Origin: Acidimicrobiia bacterium
Lineage (GTDB): Bacteria; Actinomycetota; Acidimicrobiia; IMCC26256; JAOSJM01
Direction: 5' to 3'
Assembly (NCBI GenBank): GCA_027494165.1
Contig: JAOSJM010000001.1
Location: 372,001 to 436,000 of the forward strand
DNA: 64,000 nucleotides
Shown: piece after piece, positions 54,345 through 63,454 of the stretch
Position numbering within the stretch: position 1 is the stretch's first letter
Layout of the letters: the number at the start of each line of letters is the position of its first letter
Program-made: the position numbers and the translations under genes
Notes under the pieces: model-generated
Databases searched by the model: none
What the model was told of the DNA's origin: nothing
Seen by the model: the letters and a program-made list of their open reading frames with translations, nothing else

Positions 54345-55601
54345 TCAGGGTGGATCGGGACCCCCGCCGCCAGCGATCCGCCGCCGGGCGGAGCCCTCCG
54401 AGATGCGGTCGCGGGCGGTCTTCTCCCGGTGATGGTCTCGGCACAGCGCCTGGAGGTTCTCGTCGCTGGTGGCACCGCCGTGGGCGTGGGGGTCGCGGTG
54501 GTCCCATTCGAGGCCGGCCCGTCGGTCGCAGCCCTCGATGGAGCAGACCACGTCGCCGTCGGTGAGCACGCTGCGGACCTCCAGGGCCGTGCGCAGCTCG
54601 GCGGGGATGCGCCGGCCGAAGTGGCGGACCGCCCTGACCCTGGTGCCCTCGACGAGGACCCCCTCGAGGAACGCGTCGTCCATGAGCTCCCGGGCCCGCT
54701 CGAGGGGGATCGGCCCGACGCCCCGGACCACACACGTCTCGTCGGACTCGACCCGGCCGCGCCGCAGGGCCTCGTAGGAGACGTGGACCACGACGTCGGC
54801 CCGGGGAGCGGCCCGGACCGGAGGGTCCGATCCGCCGGCCGAGGTGAGGAGGGTGACGAGTGCGTCGGCGAGGTGACGGTCGTGGCCCTCCCGCCGTCCT
54901 TCCGGGTCGGCGGTGCGGTACTCGGCGTCGGCTTGGTGCTCGAGCCGGTTGACCACGGCGGCACCGAGGTCGGGCGGGAGGCGGAACCGTCCCCAGATCA
55001 TCCCCTCGTCGTCACGGCCATGGGCGAGGCTTCGCGCCGCGTGCTGCCGGCGGTAGCGGCCGAGCCGGTCTTCTTCGGCCTCCAGGCGCACGTCACGAGC
55101 CCGTTCCCGGAGCGTGCGCACGCTCTCGGTGCTCGCCACCACCAGCAGGTCGCCCTCGGCCTCGGGGACGAGATGTGCAGCGCCGGTGATGGCGTGCGCC
55201 TGCTCCACCGACAGCGCCCCGGCCACCAGCGCCTCCTCGGTCCTCGGGCAGGACCCCAGCCTCTTCGCGGTCTCGACCACCTCCGCGGCACGTGCCGGGG
55301 ATGTCCCGGTCCGGGTGGCGATCAGATGGGCGGTCGAGCGATGACCGGAACGCCGGTAGGCGCCGAGCTCCTCCACCCGCCCGGCCGCCAGCACCTCCAG
55401 CGCGCCTCCCACCCGGCGCATCCGAGACGCCGCGCCCAGCACCGCCAACGCCTCGTCGCCCTCGAACCTCTCCGAGTCGAGCGCCGCCAGGAGCCCCTCG
55501 GCGCGCTCCACCAGATCGGCGAGCTGCACCGACGGCGCCGCCGCCGAACCGCCGCGCTCGACCTCACCGTTGGTGGATCGGAGGGCAACGGCTCGCGGCA
55601 T
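54345..55601 (-). CDS. SOS-controlled DUF222/13E12-family HNH endonuclease
   Basis: A 418-aa protein: an N-terminal DUF222 (13E12 repeat) domain with ALEVLAAGRVEELGAYRRSG and RTGTSPARAAEVVETAKRL, and a C-terminal HNH nuclease, CSIEGCDRRAGLEWDHRDPH then NLQALCRDHHREKT. The zinc cysteines, WDH and final HH are all present. ATG 55601 is preferred to 55679 because GAGGAAGG lies close upstream. A perfect LexA box sits in its promoter. In M. tuberculosis some 13E12 genes also carry SOS boxes (from memory). Cellular role of these nucleases is unclear. Confidence 0.9.
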   Translation of the reverse strand: MPRAVALRSTNGEVERGGSAAAPSVQLADLVERAEGLLAALDSERFEGDEALAVLGAASRMRRVGGALEVLAAGRVEELGAYRRSGHRSTAHLIATRTGTSPARAAEVVETAKRLGSCPRTEEALVAGALSVEQAHAITGAAHLVPEAEGDLLVVASTESVRTLRERARDVRLEAEEDRLGRYRRQHAARSLAHGRDDEGMIWGRFRLPPDLGAAVVNRLEHQADAEYRTADPEGRREGHDRHLADALVTLLTSAGGSDPPVRAAPRADVVVHVSYEALRRGRVESDETCVVRGVGPIPLERARELMDDAFLEGVLVEGTRVRAVRHFGRRIPAELRTALEVRSVLTDGDVVCSIEGCDRRAGLEWDHRDPHAHGGATSDENLQALCRDHHREKTARDRISEGSARRRIAGGGGPDPP

Positions 55602-55693
55602 CGGACCTTCCTCTGGGCTCCTCGCCGTCGGAGACGGCGAGCACCTTCGCAGGGAAGAGGCCGTTCGACGCCCGGCCACGAAGCGCTCCGCTC

Positions 55694-55723
55694 ACCCTAT
55701 CCCGAACACACGTTCGATGTCAA
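55694..55723 (-). promoter_or_regulatory. HNH gene promoter with embedded LexA operator (55703-55716)
   Basis: On the minus strand TTGACA (55723-55718) and TAGGGT (55699-55694) are separated by 18 bases that contain CGAAC-GTGT-GTTCG, a perfect SOS box. The transcript would have a leader of roughly 85 bases. This is the clearest LexA-controlled promoter in the window. Confidence 0.88.
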
Positions 55724-55743
55724 GAACGGGCGGGTGCCACCGG

Positions 55744-56235
55744 CTACGCGGACGGCGCGAGCTCGTCGGCCACCGCGCCGGCCCAGGCCCGGATCTGCGC
55801 CTCGTCCCGCCAGTCCCCGGCCATGTCGCCGGCCATGGAGCTGGCCGGGAACCCCTTGGCGTCGGCCTCCAGCCGCCCGCCGAACGTGACGTGGCCCCGG
55901 GCGCCGGCCCGCGACATCAGCCGCGCGACCTGGCGCGTGGGTGGGATCTCGCCCTTCGACGCCGAGTCGTCGAGCGGACCGCTGCTGAACAGCCACACCG
56001 GACGCTCCCGCAGGGCCCGGGCGTGCCTCTTCACGAGACGTCGGGCCGAACGGTGCCAGCGGTTGGCGTAGAGGGCGCCCCCGACCAGCACCGCGTCGTA
56101 GCCGTCGACGGACCGGACCTCGGGCGCGGGCCGGACGTCGACGTCGAAGCCCCGCCGGGCCAGCGTCTCGCCCACGGTCTCGGCGATGCCCTCGGTGCCA
56201 TGACGCTTCGACCCGTAGGCGACGAGCACTCGCAT
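55744..56235 (-). CDS. Flavodoxin-domain protein B (HemG-like)
   Basis: A 163-aa protein with the flavodoxin phosphate loop VLVAYGSKRHGTEGIAETVG, the second loop DAVLVGGALYANRWH, and WLFSSGPLDDSASKGE, typical of the flavodoxin_5 (protoporphyrinogen oxidase HemG-like) group. GGAGGAGC precedes ATG 56235. It transcribes toward, but lies upstream of, the HNH gene, whose SOS promoter starts just beyond its stop. Confidence 0.85.
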   Translation of the reverse strand: MRVLVAYGSKRHGTEGIAETVGETLARRGFDVDVRPAPEVRSVDGYDAVLVGGALYANRWHRSARRLVKRHARALRERPVWLFSSGPLDDSASKGEIPPTRQVARLMSRAGARGHVTFGGRLEADAKGFPASSMAGDMAGDWRDEAQIRAWAGAVADELAPSA

Positions 56236-56320
56236 CGCTCCTCCTCCGGTCGAACCCGGAACCCGACCGACGGGCGGCGAGGATCGTGACGTCGACGGCC
56301 GCCACGCCCTCGGGAGCCGG

Positions 56321-56728
56321 CTAGAGCCGGGACAGGGGCTCCTGGTAGACGAGGGCGGTCCCGTCGAGGACCACCGTTCCCTCCTGGTTCGTGATCGTGG
56401 TCCGCAGCCGGCTGATCGGCTTGTCCTCGCGAGCCTCGAGCACCTCGACCTCGGCCGTGATGTCGTCCCCGGGTCGCACCGGGGCCTTGAAGCTCCAGTC
56501 CACGTGGAGGAAGACGCTCCCGGGGCCCGGCAGGTCCTCGGCGACGAGGGCGTTGAGGAGTCCCGACGTGACACCCCCCTGGACGATGATCCCGCCGAAG
56601 CGGGTACGCCCGGCCAGCTCCTCGTCGTAGTGGAGCGGGTTCCGGTCCCCGGTCATGGCCGTGAACCGCTCGATGTCCTCCGTCGCGACGACGCGTGAGC
56701 GCCGGGCCCGGTCTCCCACCTTCATCAT
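56321..56728 (-). CDS. MaoC-like (R)-hydratase/dehydratase
   Basis: A 135-aa single-hotdog protein with the hydratase-2 signature FTAMTGDRNPLHYDEELA (catalytic Asp and His) and GGIIVQGGVTSGLL. It probably hydrates a trans-2-enoyl-CoA. Start taken at ATG 56728 (MMKVGDRARRS); an earlier ATG at 56872 would add a low-complexity Arg-rich leader. Divergent from pilT. Confidence 0.85.
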   Translation of the reverse strand: MMKVGDRARRSRVVATEDIERFTAMTGDRNPLHYDEELAGRTRFGGIIVQGGVTSGLLNALVAEDLPGPGSVFLHVDWSFKAPVRPGDDITAEVEVLEAREDKPISRLRTTITNQEGTVVLDGTALVYQEPLSRL

Positions 56729-56964
56729 CGGTCCCCCCGGTACCGTCGTCAGCGACCCCGAGCCTAGGCGGCCGGTCCGCAGCCCGCGGCCCGCCGGGAC
56801 GTGATCCGGACGGCGGTCCGCACGCGACGACGACGGACGGGCGACCGGCTCGCAGCGACCGCGACCGACCACTGGCTGACCAGTGGCTGACGACCGCTCG
56901 CTCGCGGGTTCAGCCCGGCCCCCCGGATGCCGATGACCTGTCGCGAGGCAGGCGAGAGGAGATC

Positions 56965-58074
56965 GTGTTGCGACTCGAGGAGCTCCTCTTGGAGGCGGTG
57001 CGTCGTGAGGCGTCCGATGTGCATCTTCGGGCCGACCGGCGCCCCGTCCTGAGGGTCCACGGTGCCCTGCAGCGCACCGATCACGAGCCGGTCACGGCCC
57101 GGGCCGTCGAGGAGACGGCCCAGAGGATCATGTCGCCCGAGAAGTGGCGCGAGTCCGGCGAGTCGGCAGAGGTCGACTTCGCGTACGAGGCGCCGTCGAT
57201 CGGACGGTTCCGGGTCAACGCCTTCCGCGAGCGCGGCAACCTCGCGCTGGTGCTCCGGCGCGTCCTGCCCACCGTTCCGACCTTCGAGGACCTCGGACTG
57301 CCCCCCGTGCTGCGCCAGATCGCCGAGGAGCCGCACGGGCTGGTGCTCGTGACGGGCCGGACCGGATCGGGGAAGACCACGACGCTGGCCTCGATGATCG
57401 AGCACATGAACCGGACCCGTGACCAGCACATCGTCACGGTCGAGGATCCGATCGAGTTCCAGTTCGTCGACCGGCGGTGCACGATCTCCCAGCGGGAGGT
57501 CGGCACCGACACGGCGGACTTCCGCGCCGCGGTCAAGCGGGTGCTCCGCCAGGATCCCGACGTGATCTTCATCGGCGAGATGCGTGACCCCGAGACCGTG
57601 TGGACCGCCATGTCGGCGGCCGAGACGGGCCACCTCGTGCTGTCGAGCCTGCACACGGCGACGGCGACGGAGACCGTCCACCGGATCATCGACTTCTTCT
57701 CACCGTCCCAGCACCGCCACGTGCGGAGCTCGCTCGCTTCCAGCCTCCGGGCGATCGTCAGCCAGCGGCTCGTTCCACGCGCCGACGGTCTGGGCCGCGT
57801 GCCGGCGGTCGAGATCCTCCGGTCGAACGGGAGGATCTTCGAGCGCATCGTGGACGCCGAGCGGACGCACCAGATCGACGACGTCATCGCCGAGAGCGGC
57901 CACTACGGCATGTGCTCGTTCGACCAGAGCCTGGCCGGGCTGTGCACGCGAGGCGTCATCACCCGGGCCGTGGCGCTCGAGCACGCGACGCACCCGCACG
58001 ACCTGCGGCTCACGCTGGACGGGATGGAAGGGCCCTCGCACCCCGCCGAGACGTCGATGCTGAGCGCCGGCTGA
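56965..58074 (+). CDS. pilT: Type IV pilus retraction ATPase PilT
   Basis: Hexameric ATPase that depolymerises type IV pili. N-domain: [20 protein letters not shown]. Walker [10 protein letters not shown], Asp box [10 protein letters not shown], Walker [13 protein letters not shown], His box [16 protein letters not shown]. The C-terminal regulatory region [18 protein letters not shown] is typical of PilT. GTG 56965 follows GAGAGGAGATC and begins [11 protein letters not shown]; upstream in-frame codons lack any domain. 369 aa. It faces pilB. Confidence 0.93.
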   Translation: MLRLEELLLEAVRREASDVHLRADRRPVLRVHGALQRTDHEPVTARAVEETAQRIMSPEKWRESGESAEVDFAYEAPSIGRFRVNAFRERGNLALVLRRVLPTVPTFEDLGLPPVLRQIAEEPHGLVLVTGRTGSGKTTTLASMIEHMNRTRDQHIVTVEDPIEFQFVDRRCTISQREVGTDTADFRAAVKRVLRQDPDVIFIGEMRDPETVWTAMSAAETGHLVLSSLHTATATETVHRIIDFFSPSQHRHVRSSLASSLRAIVSQRLVPRADGLGRVPAVEILRSNGRIFERIVDAERTHQIDDVIAESGHYGMCSFDQSLAGLCTRGVITRAVALEHATHPHDLRLTLDGMEGPSHPAETSMLSAG

Positions 58075-58082
58075 CCGGTCCA

Positions 58083-58111
58083 TCGGCGATCCGCACGGCC
58101 CGGATCGCCGA
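58083..58111. terminator. Bidirectional terminator between pilT and pilB
   Basis: Perfect 11-bp arms TCGGCGATCCG (58083-58093) and CGGATCGCCGA (58101-58111) with a 7-base loop, nine bases after the pilT stop, in the 126-bp gap between convergent genes. Confidence 0.8.
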
Positions 58112-58200
58112 CGCACCGTCGACAACACCGATCGACCCCTCGACGCGGGGCGCCCGGACGCCGCCGTGCACCGATCGGCGCACGGGCCCACCGGTCCGGG

Positions 58201-60032
58201 TCAGACGACGACGCGGAGCATCTCCTCGAGGCTGAGCACGCCGTCGGCGACGCGCTTGAGGGCGGCGGTCCGCAACGTGTCCATCCCGTCGGCGACCGCC
58301 CACCGTTCGATGTCGTGGCTGGACGCACGGCCCAGCACGAGCCGAGAGATCTCCTCGGTCATGAGCATGACCTCGTAGATCGCGGTCCGGCCCCGGTACC
58401 CGCTCCCCGAGCAGTACGAGCATCCGACGGCGCGCCGGATGTCGCCTCGCTCCACGAGCTCCTCGGGGAGCCGCAGGCTCTCGACGACCGTCCGATCGAG
58501 CACGTCCGGCTCGGAGCACCTCGGGCACAGCTTCCGGGCCAGCCGCTGGCCGACCGTGCACGTGAGGGCCGAGGTGACGAGGTACGGCTCGACGCCCATG
58601 TCGATCAGGCGCAGGGGCACGGCGGACGCCCGCGTCGTGTGGATGCTCGACAGCACGAGGTGGCCGGTGAGCGCCGCCTCGGCGGCGATGCGAGCCGTCT
58701 CGAGGTCACGGATCTCACCCACGAGGATGACGTCGGGGTCGGCACGGAGGATCGAGCGCAGAGCGGTCGGGAAGGTCATCCCCGACTTGACGTCGATCTG
58801 CATCTGCTTGGTCCCCTCGATCTTGTACTCGATGGGGTCCTCGACCGAGATGATGTTCCGGTCCGGTGTGTTGACCGTGAGCAGCGTGGCGTAGAGCGTC
58901 GACGTCTTCCCCGAGCCGGTCGGACCGCTCGTGATGATCGTCCCCTGCGGGACGGAGAACGCCTGCTCGTAGCGCTCCAGCTCCTCCGGCCGGAACCCGA
59001 GCTCCTCGAACCCGAAGACGCCGCTGCGCTCGTCGAGGAGCCGGAGCACGGCGGCCTCGCCGTGGCCCGTGGGGAGGGTGGCGATGCGCGCGTCCACGCG
59101 CCGCCCGTCGACCGTGATCGAGAACCGCCCGTCCTGGGGGATCCGGGTCTGGGTGATGTCGAGGCCCGCCTGGATCTTCAGGCGGCTGATCATCGGGCGG
59201 AGCACGGAGCGCGGCGTCTCGGAGACGTCGCGCAGGACGCCGTCGACGCGGATCCGGATGCGCACCCGCTGGGGCTCCGGCTGGATGTGCACGTCGGAGG
59301 CGCCCTCGTCGATCGCTCGACCCATGATCGCGTTCACCAGGCGGACCAGCGGGGCGTCGTCGACGTCCGCGATCGAGGTGGCGACCTCGGGGTCCTCGGC
59401 CTCGGTGTGCGCCGCGTCGACGGAGCTGGCGATGCGGGAACCGGCCCAGGTCCGGTCGATCGCGGCCGCGAGCTGCTCGGGCTCGGCCACCACCGGTGCG
59501 ATCGCCGAGCCGAGGATCGTCCTGATGTCGTCGACGGCGACGACGTCGCCCGGGAAGGTCATCGCCACGACGACCTTGTCGTCGTGGACCCCGATCGGGA
59601 GGGCCTGGTAGCGGCGAGCGACCCGCTCGGGCAGCGACTGGGCGGCGATGTCGTCGATCGTGCTCTCGGCCAGGTCCACGAAGGGGACGCCCAGCTTCTC
59701 CGCGAGGGCTCGGGAGAGGTCGTAGGAGCTCAGCACGCCCATGCCGACGAGCGTCTCCCCGACCCGCTTCCCGGTGTCGTGCTGGAGCTCGAGGGCCTGG
59801 GCGAGGGCCTCGGGGAGATCAGGCCGCGGTCGACGAGGAGCTGCCCGATCCGGCGGTTCCGGTGCATGCGCTCGAGGGAGTCGAACGGGAGGTCGAGGGC
59901 CGGGCCGGTCGTGCGCGGCCCGCGGTCCCGGCGGGGTGGCACATCGATACGCGCCGGGGCGCCGTTCGGACTCGTGTCGTCGTGCTCACGCACGTCGACG
60001 TCGGGCTGGCTCGTCCGGTCGGCGTCGCTCAC
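58201..60032 (-). CDS. pilB: Type IV pilus assembly ATPase PilB (one frameshift)
   Basis: Extension ATPase, about 610 aa corrected. N-terminal GspE-II-like domain RIGQLLVDRGLISPEALAQA is joined to GMGVLSSYDLSRALAEKLGV once a missing base in the G-run 59812-59815 is restored. Then ASDVHIQPE, Walker A GPTGSGKTSTLYA, Asp box SVEDPIEYKIEG, Walker B VILVGEIRDLETA, His box LVLSSIHTT, and the zinc tetracysteine CPRC and CSYC, which separates PilB/GspE from PilT. GTG 60032 begins SDADRTSQPDVD and overlaps the end of the coiled-coil gene, so the two are coupled. Confidence 0.92.
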
Positions 60033-63000
60033 GCGTCGGTGCCCCCTGGTCGTCGAACAGCTTCCGGATCGCCTGGACGAAGGACGGCCCCTGGGTCTCG
60101 CGGAGGGCCGCCGCCATCCGGGACCGGAGCGAGGCGAGCTCTCCCGGCTGGTCTCCGGCCTCGACCCCGGGCTCGCCTTCGGGTCCGGTGACCGGCCCGC
60201 CGCGCCCGGTGGCTGCACGCGACGGGAGGCCGTCATCGGGCTCCGACCGCGGTTCGTCCGTCTCGGTGCGCGCGACCCGCTCGAGCGCCACGAGGAGCTC
60301 TGCCTGCCTGCGCCGGAGGCGCCGCCGACGCTTGGCCACGCGCTCGTTGAGCCGCTCGTGTCGCTTCTCGAGCTCCTCCAGCTGCTCCTCCGACCTCGCC
60401 AGCGCCGCCTCGTGCTCGACCCACGTCGCCGCGAGCTTGGCCAGCGAAGCCCGGGAGAGCTCCGACGGCACGGCGGCCTCGGCGAGTCGTCGGTCGAGGT
60501 CCTCGTCGTCCGCGCCGGTCGCCCCCGGTGCAGCGGCGGCCTGCGCCCGATCGAGCTCTGCCCGGGCGATCTCGGCGTCCGCGCGGGCCCACGCCGCCTC
60601 GAGGACGATCCCCTCGACCAGCGCCCGCGACTGTCGAGCCTCCTCCCGGGCCGCGCGCTCCTCGTTCCGGAGGCGGTCGAGCTGGGCGCGCAGGTCGTCG
60701 GCTGCCCGGTGTGCCTGCTCGGCGTCGCGGCGGGCGTGGTCGAGCTGGCGGCGCAGCTCGTCGGCGTCGTGGCGGAGGGCCTCGAGGTCGGTGTGGGCCT
60801 GCCCGGCGTGCGCGGTCTGCTGCTCGGCCCGGGCGCGTGCCTCGTCGGCGTCGCGGCGGGCTTCGTCCGCGGCCCCACGGACCTGGTCGAGCTCCACGCG
60901 GAGATGGTCGAGCCAGCCCCGCAGCTCGTCGCTCTCGTGCCCCACGCGGTCCAGTTCGGCGCGCAGGCGGTCGGTCTCGTCGGCGTCGTGGCGGCGGGCG
61001 TCGAGGTCGGTGTGGGCCTGGTCGAGCTGGGTGCGCAGGTCGTCGGCTTCGCGGTGCGCCTGCTCGGCGTCGCGGTGGGCGCCCATCGCGGCCTCGCGAG
61101 CCTCGTCGAGCTGGGTGCGCAGCTCGTCGGTCTCCCGGTGCGCTTGCTCGGCGTCGCGGCGGGTGACGTCGGCGGCCTGGCGGGTCTGGTCGAGCTCGGC
61201 GCGGAGCTGGTCGAGCCAGCCCCGCAGCTCGTCGCTCTCGTGCCCCACGCGGTCCAGTTCGGCGCGCAGGCGGTCGGTCTCGTCGGCGTCGTGGCGGAGG
61301 GCGTCGAGGTCGGTGTGGGCCTGGTCGAGCTGGGTGCGCAGGTCGTCGGCTTCGCGGTGCGCCTGCTCGGCGTCGCGGTGGGCGCCCATCGCGGCCTCGC
61401 GAGCCTCGTCGAGCTGGGTGCGCAGCTGGTCGGTCTCCCGGTGCGCCTGCTCGGCGTCGCGGCGGGCGTCGTCGGCGTGCTCGCGGGCCTGGTCGAGCTC
61501 GGCGCGGAGCTGGTCGAGCTGGCTGTGCTGCTCGTCCCTCTCGTGTGCTACCCGGTCGAGCTCGGCGCGGGCCTGATCCAGCTCGGCGCGCAGGTGCTCG
61601 GCCTCGCCGGCGTCGGCGCCGGCCTGGTCGAGCCGGGTGCGCAGCTCGTCGGCGTCGCGGCGGGTCTGGTCGAGCTCGGCGCGCAGCTGCTCGGCCTCTC
61701 CGGCGTCGGCGCGGGCGTGATCCAGCTCGGTGCGCAGCGCGTCGGCGGCTTGGCAGGCCTGGTCGAGCTGGGTGTGCAGCTCGTCGGCTTCCCGGTGTGC
61801 CTGCTCGGTGTCGCGGCGGGCGTCGTCGGCGGCCTGGCGGGTCTGGTCGAGCTCGGCGCGGAGCTGCTCGGCGTCGCCGGCGTCGGCGCGGGCGTGATCC
61901 AGCTCGGCGCGCAGCTCGTCGGCGGCCTGGCGGGTCTGGTCGAGCTCGGCGCGGAGCTGGTCGAGCTGGCCGTGCTGCTCGTCCTTCTCGCGCTCCACCC
62001 GGTCGAGCTGGGTGCGCAGCTGCTCGGCCTCTCCGGCGTCGGCGCGGGCGTGATCCAGCTCGGTGCGCAGCGCGTCGGCGTCGCGGCGGGCGTCGTCGGC
62101 GGCCTGGCGGGTCTGGTCGAGCTCGGCGCGCAGGTGCTCGGCCTCGCCGGCGTCGGCGCGGGCTTGATCCAGCTCGGTGCGCAGCTCGTCGGCGGTCTGG
62201 CGGGTCTGGTCGAGCTCGGTGCGCAGTGTGTCGGCGTCGCGACGGGCGTCGTCGGCGGCCTGGTGGGCCTGGTCGAGCTGGGCGCGCAGCTCGTGGGCCT
62301 CCCGGTGCGTCTGCTCGGCGTCGGCGCGAGCCTGATCCAGCTCGGCGCGCAGCTCGTCCGCGGTGTCTCGGACCCGGTCGAGCTGGGTGCGCAGCTGCTC
62401 GGCCTCTCCGGCGTCGCCGAGGGCTTGATCCAGCTGGGTGCGCAGCGCGTCGGCGTCACCGGCGTCGGCGCGGGCCTGGTCGAGCTCGGCGCGGGCGTGG
62501 GAGAGCTCGGCTCGGGCGTCGCCGAGGGCGGCCTCGAGATCGGTACGGGTGCCGTCGGCCTCGCGGCGCGTCTGGGCGAGCTGGTCGCGCAGCGCCTCGG
62601 CCTCGATCCGGCTCCGGACGAGTGCCTCCTCGAGCTCGGCGCGCGCGCGCCCGGGCTCCTCCTCGTCCAGTGCGTCGGCCGGCGCCACGACACCCGGCTC
62701 GTCGACCGCCCGACCGCGGGCCCACGCCCGCCCGTCGTCGACGTGACCGTTCGGGCGCGGCGCGTCGTCGGGCCCGGGACCCCCGGTGACCGCGGCGAAG
62801 GCCGCGTACGAGTCGAAGCCGAGGTCGTGGAGCGCCTCCAGCTCCGCCCGGAGCGCCTCCTTCAGGCGACCGCGGTGCGCCGAGGGGTCCACGGAGCGCT
62901 CGCACGCCGCAGCCGCTGCCGCGGCCTCGTCGTGGAGCCTCTCGACCTCGATCCGGTCGGTTTCCGAGACGATCGGGTGGGGCGGGGACGGTCGGTCCAC

Positions 63001-63234
63001 CGCTTCCCGGGGTCCCTCGGGGCCCGTCGGTGTCCGCCGACCACCACCCCTCGGGAGGAGATCGTCGCTGACCGCCGAGGTCCCGCGAGGTCGATCGGCG
63101 GGGTCCGGGGCTTCGTCGCGTGTCGTCCAGAACGGCTTCACCGTGAGAGCTATCGGATGATGCGGAGAGCCCATTGAGGCCGATGTGCAGGCAGAGCCGA
63201 TCGGAATGACGGAATCTTCCGAATCTGGGATCAC
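59986..63234 (-). CDS. Large coiled-coil protein upstream of pilB
   Basis: A 1,082-aa protein that I cannot assign to a family. After a disordered, Pro/Arg-rich ~85 residues comes a short domain (EALHDLGFDSYAAFAAVTGG), then about 700 residues of uninterrupted heptad-like coiled coil dominated by variants of LRAELDQARADAGEAEQLRT. A basic segment (RHERLNERVAKRRRRLRRRQ) follows, and a C-terminal motif SFVQAIRKLFDDQG. No membrane segment or signal. Its overlap with pilB suggests a scaffold or polarity role in pilus assembly; this is inference. The start is uncertain: GTG 63234 is the longest, ATG 63174 an alternative. 63235-63454 holds no gene. Confidence 0.8.
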   Translation of the reverse strand: MIPDSEDSVIPIGSACTSASMGSPHHPIALTVKPFWTTRDEAPDPADRPRGTSAVSDDLLPRGGGRRTPTGPEGPREAVDRPSPPHPIVSETDRIEVERLHDEAAAAAAACERSVDPSAHRGRLKEALRAELEALHDLGFDSYAAFAAVTGGPGPDDAPRPNGHVDDGRAWARGRAVDEPGVVAPADALDEEEPGRARAELEEALVRSRIEAEALRDQLAQTRREADGTRTDLEAALGDARAELSHARAELDQARADAGDADALRTQLDQALGDAGEAEQLRTQLDRVRDTADELRAELDQARADAEQTHREAHELRAQLDQAHQAADDARRDADTLRTELDQTRQTADELRTELDQARADAGEAEHLRAELDQTRQAADDARRDADALRTELDHARADAGEAEQLRTQLDRVEREKDEQHGQLDQLRAELDQTRQAADELRAELDHARADAGDAEQLRAELDQTRQAADDARRDTEQAHREADELHTQLDQACQAADALRTELDHARADAGEAEQLRAELDQTRRDADELRTRLDQAGADAGEAEHLRAELDQARAELDRVAHERDEQHSQLDQLRAELDQAREHADDARRDAEQAHRETDQLRTQLDEAREAAMGAHRDAEQAHREADDLRTQLDQAHTDLDALRHDADETDRLRAELDRVGHESDELRGWLDQLRAELDQTRQAADVTRRDAEQAHRETDELRTQLDEAREAAMGAHRDAEQAHREADDLRTQLDQAHTDLDARRHDADETDRLRAELDRVGHESDELRGWLDHLRVELDQVRGAADEARRDADEARARAEQQTAHAGQAHTDLEALRHDADELRRQLDHARRDAEQAHRAADDLRAQLDRLRNEERAAREEARQSRALVEGIVLEAAWARADAEIARAELDRAQAAAAPGATGADDEDLDRRLAEAAVPSELSRASLAKLAATWVEHEAALARSEEQLEELEKRHERLNERVAKRRRRLRRRQAELLVALERVARTETDEPRSEPDDGLPSRAATGRGGPVTGPEGEPGVEAGDQPGELASLRSRMAAALRETQGPSFVQAIRKLFDDQGAPTRERRRPDEPARRRRA
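60905..61163. repeat. Internal 303-bp-period direct repeat in the coiled-coil gene (copy 1)
   Basis: 259 bases nearly identical to 61208-61466, offset exactly 303 bases (101 codons), so register is preserved. It is a recent in-frame duplication inside a region whose other repeats are much more diverged. Confidence 0.85.
61208..61466. repeat. Internal 303-bp-period direct repeat in the coiled-coil gene (copy 2)
   Basis: Partner of 60905-61163. Confidence 0.85.
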
Positions 63235-63454
63235 GAATCTTCGCTATACAAGAGAGGAATCCTCAAGAAATGAACACGTCAGGTCTCTCTGGGCGCGAGG
63301 ACTCTCCCCGAGCTTGACGCGCAGCGTGGTCGTGGTGCCGTCGGTCGGAGGGGTGCGAACGGTTCTCGTCCCGGGTCGGGCGGGGCGAGGGCGAGCGGCC
63401 TTCGCCCTTCACCGCTCGGCCGGGTCGGACCCCGACGAGAGGCAGATCATGCGA

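Noticed and set aside
60900..62500. Regular repeats that at first look like a CRISPR or satellite array
   Set aside because: Units are imperfect, in frame, multiples of three and encode heptad coiled coil; there are no unique spacers of constant length.
58315..63177. A 1,620-codon open frame on the plus strand across pilB and the coiled-coil gene
   Set aside because: It is antisense to two well-supported genes; its Leu/Val/Gly-rich repeats are the mirror of the GAG/CTC-rich coiled-coil codons.
63241..63454. AT-richer stretch upstream of the coiled-coil gene as an attachment site or small RNA
   Set aside because: Only a short palindrome (GAGGAATCCTC) is visible; no repeat partner, tRNA or terminator supports either idea.
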